The translations under genes and the position numbers were made by a program. The notes beneath the pieces were generated by a model. It did not search any database. It was not told the DNA's origin and was given only the letters and a program-made list of their open reading frames with translations. From assembly GCA_039105265.1 (NCBI GenBank), contig JAPFFF010000002.1, positions 2,790,001 to 2,854,000 on the forward strand: 64,000 nt of DNA. Reading direction: 5' to 3'. Each line of letters begins with the position of its first letter. Positions within the stretch are counted from its first letter, which is position 1. The DNA is from Tritrichomonas musculus (Eukaryota; Parabasalia; Tritrichomonadida; Tritrichomonadidae). This document shows positions 60,380-64,000 of the stretch, piece by piece.

Positions 60380-61865
60380 TATTTTAATATTTGCTAAAAT
60401 ATAAATATTAGTTGAGATATTTTTCTTAAAATATCAAAAAATGAGAAAATTTCTGAGAATATCAAGATCTATATCAGAAAATAAATGATATAGTCGATTG
60501 CTATTTGAAAACAAGAGCAAATGAAATAAAATGAAATTTGAAAAAAATAAAAAGTTGTTTTCAATGAGCGTTTTTTATTTATTCAGGTACTTTTTGTATG
60601 AATATTTTGCTTTTTGTTTGATATTGGTAGTTTTTCAAAGATTTTAACGTAATTTTAAGACGTTAATTTTTATGAAAATTTGGTGTTCAAAACGTTTAAT
60701 ACACAATTTTAAAGAACTTGGTGAGCTTTATGCGGGATAAACGAATACATATTACGCAATTTTGAGTAAAAAAAAGAATAACGATTAGAAATATGAAATT
60801 GACCTACAAAAAAAGGCCAAATAAAAAGATCTGACAAAATATTTTTCCTCTATTTATTTTTTAATTTTTAATATAAAGTTAAGATGTACGTAAAAAATTG
60901 TCTGACCAGTTTTTTTTATTTGTTCCAAAAAAATTTCTATACCTAATTATGATTCAAAACTCAATAACAGCAAAAGGAAAAAATAAATCCTCCGGCTAAA
61001 TCAAATATTTTTTGATATAATTTTCATATACCAAAAATCAAATGACAAAAATTTATATTCATGGCTAGGGAGAAAATAGTTTTTTTCATTTTATATTCTA
61101 TTCAATTCTTTTCAAATTCAATAATCCAAAATATAAAATGCATTGAATTTTCATATTTTTTTAAAAAAGCTTGAAAATGAGGTGAATCTAAGCATTTTAG
61201 AAGATTTTATGATTGATTTCAAATATATATATATAAATATTAGATTTGGCCGGAGGATTTATTTTTTCCTTTTGCTGTTATTGAGTTTTGAATCATAATT
61301 AGGTATAGAAATTTTTTTGGAACAAATAAAAAAAACTGGTCAGACAATTTTTTACGTACATCTTAACTTTATATTAAAAATTAAAAAATAAATAGAGGAA
61401 AAATATTTTGTCAGATCTTTTTATTTGGCCTTTTTTTGTAGGTCAATTTCATATTTCTAATCGTTATTCTTTTTTTTACTCAAAATTGCGTAATATGTAT
61501 TCGTTTGTCTCGCATAAAGCTCACCAAGTTCTTTAAAATTGTGTATTAAACGTTTTGAACACCAAATTTTCATAAAAATTAACGTCTTAAAATTACGTTA
61601 AAATCTTTGAAAAACTACCAATATCAAACAAAAAGCAAAATATTCATACAAAAAGTACCTGAATAAATAAAAAACGCTCATTGAAAACAACTTTTTTATT
61701 TTTTTCAAATTTCATTTTATTTCATTTGCTCTTGTTTTCAAATAGCAATCGACTATATCATTTATTTTCTGATATAGATCTTGATATTCTCAGAAATTTT
61801 CTCATTTTTTATATTTTAAGTTAAATATCTTGACTAATTATTTCTATTTTAGTTAGATACTAAGT
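60380..61865. mobile_element. 1.5-kb near-perfect palindrome (foldback element)
   Basis: Two arms of about 580-610 bp (about 60385-60996 and 61249-61860) are inverted copies around a 252-bp AT-rich loop. The inner 580 bp differ at only a few positions (for example GCGGGATAAACG on the left against GCGAGACAAACG in the right arm), while the outer 40 bp are more diverged. Arms meet the loop at TCCTCCGGC/GCCGGAGGA. I find no gene in arms or loop and no clear target duplication. It is probably a non-autonomous foldback transposon; a recombination palindrome is possible. Confidence 0.75.
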
Positions 61866-62282
61866 AAATGTCAGCTTTATATGATTTAGAATTAAAATCC
61901 ATGAAGATCTACTCTTATAATGGAAGTTTAATCTTGATTATGCATTGAATTTAAATTTATTTGGTTAGTGAATCATTAACGTAAAAAAATAGTGGCATTA
62001 GTTTGTTACATAATGATATTCTTTTTTTATTTTTACTTCCATTATATTATTAAAAATAATATACTATATTATTTTAAGATTTTAAAATTTTGATTTATAT
62101 TAATATTTATCATATCTTTGGCTATTTTAAAATTGCTAAATGTTTAAAGCAACTCATGATATTCATGTTTAGGCATATCTCATAAAAAACAGTAAATTGA
62201 GAATGAATATTTTTTTAATTCAATATTGAATTAAATATAAAAATATAAAATCTTCTGAATTACTTCAAAAAATAATTTAAAC
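61866..62282. other. AT-rich spacer
   Basis: No gene or structured feature is visible between the palindrome and the TA-flanked element. Confidence 0.4.
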
Positions 62283-62284
62283 TA

Positions 62285-63257
62285 CAGTAACTGTTTTGAG
62301 TCCAGAGTCTCTCAATTTCCCTGGAGTGAACTGAAAATAAATTGAATGATCAAAATTTTAATTATTAAACAGTATTTTTAGTAATATGAATGAATTTTAT
62401 TATCAAAATTAATATGTTTTATAGAGAAAAGAATAAAAGAAGATTAACTTATCAAAAAGTTTCATATAAAATGAAAAAGAAATCAGGTTTTGTCCTCAAC
62501 ATAGTATAATTTATGGCAAATGAGCTTATTTATGCTAATTCTAGTAATATTAGAGATAGGCTCTTTTTTTAAAACGAAAAGCTACTATTTTTAACAGATT
62601 TCACAATGTAAAATTTAATAAAAAATTTTTTTAGCTAAATTTAGTGTTTATTTTTTTATTAACCTTCTTTTAGAAAATAATTTCCATTACTATCTTGCAA
62701 TAAAAATAGCTAAAGACTGGAATGTAAGATATGCATCAATTTTTACGGCTAAATTGCTTGTCCAATAACAAAATAATCATCACATTCCTTTATCTTATCG
62801 AGGTTTTTAATTAAGAGTGAATCAAGCATTTCGGCTGAGTCTGAAAACTAAAGACTGGAAAGTAAGATAATCATCAATTCTGTTAAATTTGTGCTGTTCC
62901 AAGAAGTTGTTTTGTAATTGTTAGCTTATCCTGTTGTATTGCTATTTTGTAATCGTGTGTTGCTGCTTCTATACAAGTTCGTCAAGTAATAAAAAATGGT
63001 AGACCAAAACAAATATTCATTGAATTTTCTAATTGTATAAAAATTATTAGTAAAATTGAATACTTTTTAATCGTATTGCTTTGAAAATACCTTGGAGTAA
63101 AAACAAGAGTTTTTCTTTCAATTTAAACTTTTTCAAAAAGATCGTTTTTTTATCATCACTTTTTCAGTTACCGAGATTTTTTAAAACCACTTTTTGAATG
63201 AATTTTTAACTTCACTCCAGCCTTTTTGAATACACTCCAGTCTCAAAACAGTTACAG
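62285..63257. mobile_element. TA-flanked mariner-like element, 973 bp
   Basis: The left end CAGTAACTGTTTTGAG and the inverse of the right end, CTGTAACTGTTTTGAG, are near-identical. The similarity continues more loosely for about 60 bp (…CTGGAGTGAA on both). TA flanks each end (62283-62284 and 63258-63259). The interior contains a loosely repeated CTAAAGACTGGAAAGTAAGATA-like segment, at about 62711 and 62848, and no open transposase frame. The call as Tc1/mariner type rests on TA duplication and short inverted ends. Confidence 0.7.
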
Positions 63258-63259
63258 TA

Positions 63260-63467
63260 AACCTTGTTCAAAAAACATTACCTCCCTCTCAATTTAAAAT
63301 AATCATATCTTTATATTTTAAATATGAATTAATTTTTTAAAATTTAATTAATATTATGATAATTATCTAATATATTATTAATGAAGAATGATGCAATTAA
63401 ATTGTTTGATAAAAAAGATAAAATGTTTTAAAATTTGAAATGGAGGTAAAGTTTTTTGAACTCAGTT
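63260..63467. mobile_element. TA-flanked MITE, 208 bp, abutting the previous element
   Basis: The ends AACCTTGTTCAAAAAACATT and, inverted, AACTGAGTTCAAAAAACTTT are similar and continue as TACCTCC. TA precedes (63258-63259) and follows (63468-63469). The first TA is the same one that ends the 973-bp element, so the two elements share a target site. There is no coding capacity. Confidence 0.68.
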
Positions 63468-63469
63468 TA

Positions 63470-63850
63470 TACCCTTAAATTGAAATTTTTTTTTTTTAAT
63501 TTTGACCAAAAACTCATTTATTGAATAGCTTTCTTATTAAAAAATAGAGATCATCTATATTCAAATGCAATTTGATGGTTGAAAAGAAAAAATAATGACG
63601 AATATATGAATTATGGCATTTTGAAATATCAATACAATTTCAATTTTTTTTGATTAAATCTGAAAAAAAGTATATGATATAAAAAGATAACAACACCATG
63701 ATACTATATTTTTAATTTATTTTTAATTTTGTTGATTATTATTCCTAAAAAAGTTCATTTAAAATTCCGCATTCTCACCTCTAAAAATTTCAATATTCAT
63801 TATATTAAAAATTCTATGATTTTTCATCGTTTTTTTATTTCATTTGATAA
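63470..63850. other. AT-rich spacer
   Basis: No feature is visible before the partial gene at the window end. Confidence 0.4.
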
Positions 63851-64000
63851 ATGAAAAGAATTAATACAAATGATTCTATTTTTCAACAAATGAAATTTAA
63901 ACTTATAATACCAGTTGATCCACTAAAATGCTCAGAAAATTTAGAGCAATGCCCAACAAGAAATTGGGGCGTGCCAGGAGAAATATTATATTTTTACATT
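63851..64000 (+). CDS. 5' end of a gene leaving the window
   Basis: An ATG-started frame runs open for 50 codons to the window edge. The second half is protein-like in composition: MKFKLIIPVDPLKCSENLEQ, then CPTRNWGVPGEILYFYI. This beta-rich start resembles some trafficking or arrestin-like folds, but that is only a guess. The 3' part and the function are unknown. Confidence 0.5.
   Translation, partial: MKRINTNDSIFQQMKFKLIIPVDPLKCSENLEQCPTRNWGVPGEILYFYI

Overview
The window looks like nuclear DNA from a parabasalid protist, most likely a Tritrichomonas-type trichomonad. The supports are very AT-rich spacers, nearly intronless genes, two loci of the trichomonad type DUF3447 + ankyrin + BspA-type leucine-rich repeats, a trichomonad family of coiled-coil proteins, many protein kinases, and one intron with parabasalid splice signals (GTATGC at the 5' end, CTAACATACAG at the 3' end). 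The species is inferred, not proven.

Layout. 1-10 kb: a spacer full of small hairpins, a BAR-domain protein, tRNA-Thr, a likely flagellar PG-repeat protein whose 3' end is partly duplicated, a mariner-like element (4497-5614), a coiled-coil protein, and a broken DUF3447/ankyrin/BspA gene. 10-23 kb: farnesyl diphosphate synthase, an M20 amidohydrolase, a xanthine dehydrogenase relic, a CFAP77-like flagellar protein, a small tail-anchored protein and a second interrupted DUF3447/BspA locus. 23-36 kb: a kinase fused to BspA-type repeats, tRNA-Glu, an SF3B3-like splicing factor, an RCC1-repeat protein, a pecanex-like membrane protein and a 58-residue membrane microprotein. 36-57 kb: a CAMK/AMPK-like kinase, a CK1 kinase with a CaaX-like tail, a Mutator-like foldback element (39824-40555), a 1973-residue IQ/pseudokinase protein, a BTB-like + F5/8C protein, a small basic protein, a Tudor-like protein, a DDB1/CPSF160-family protein and an intron-containing coiled-coil gene. 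57-64 kb: accessory DNA with a transposase-like relic, a small inverted-repeat element, a block of different composition with a 27-bp tandem repeat, a 1.5-kb palindrome, two abutting TA-flanked elements, and the 5' end of a gene that leaves the window.

Links between genes. The SF3B3-like protein belongs to the U2 snRNP, which recognises branch points, and the window also carries a classical trichomonad intron. The farnesyl diphosphate synthase makes the lipid donor for CaaX prenylation, and the CK1 kinase ends in CTIC. Two predicted axonemal proteins (PG-repeat and CFAP77-like) fit a flagellate. Two conserved genes, SF3B3-like and CK1, lack an ATG where homology says the protein should begin, which raises the question of unrecognised 5' exons or non-AUG starts. 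No virus-like element was recognised.
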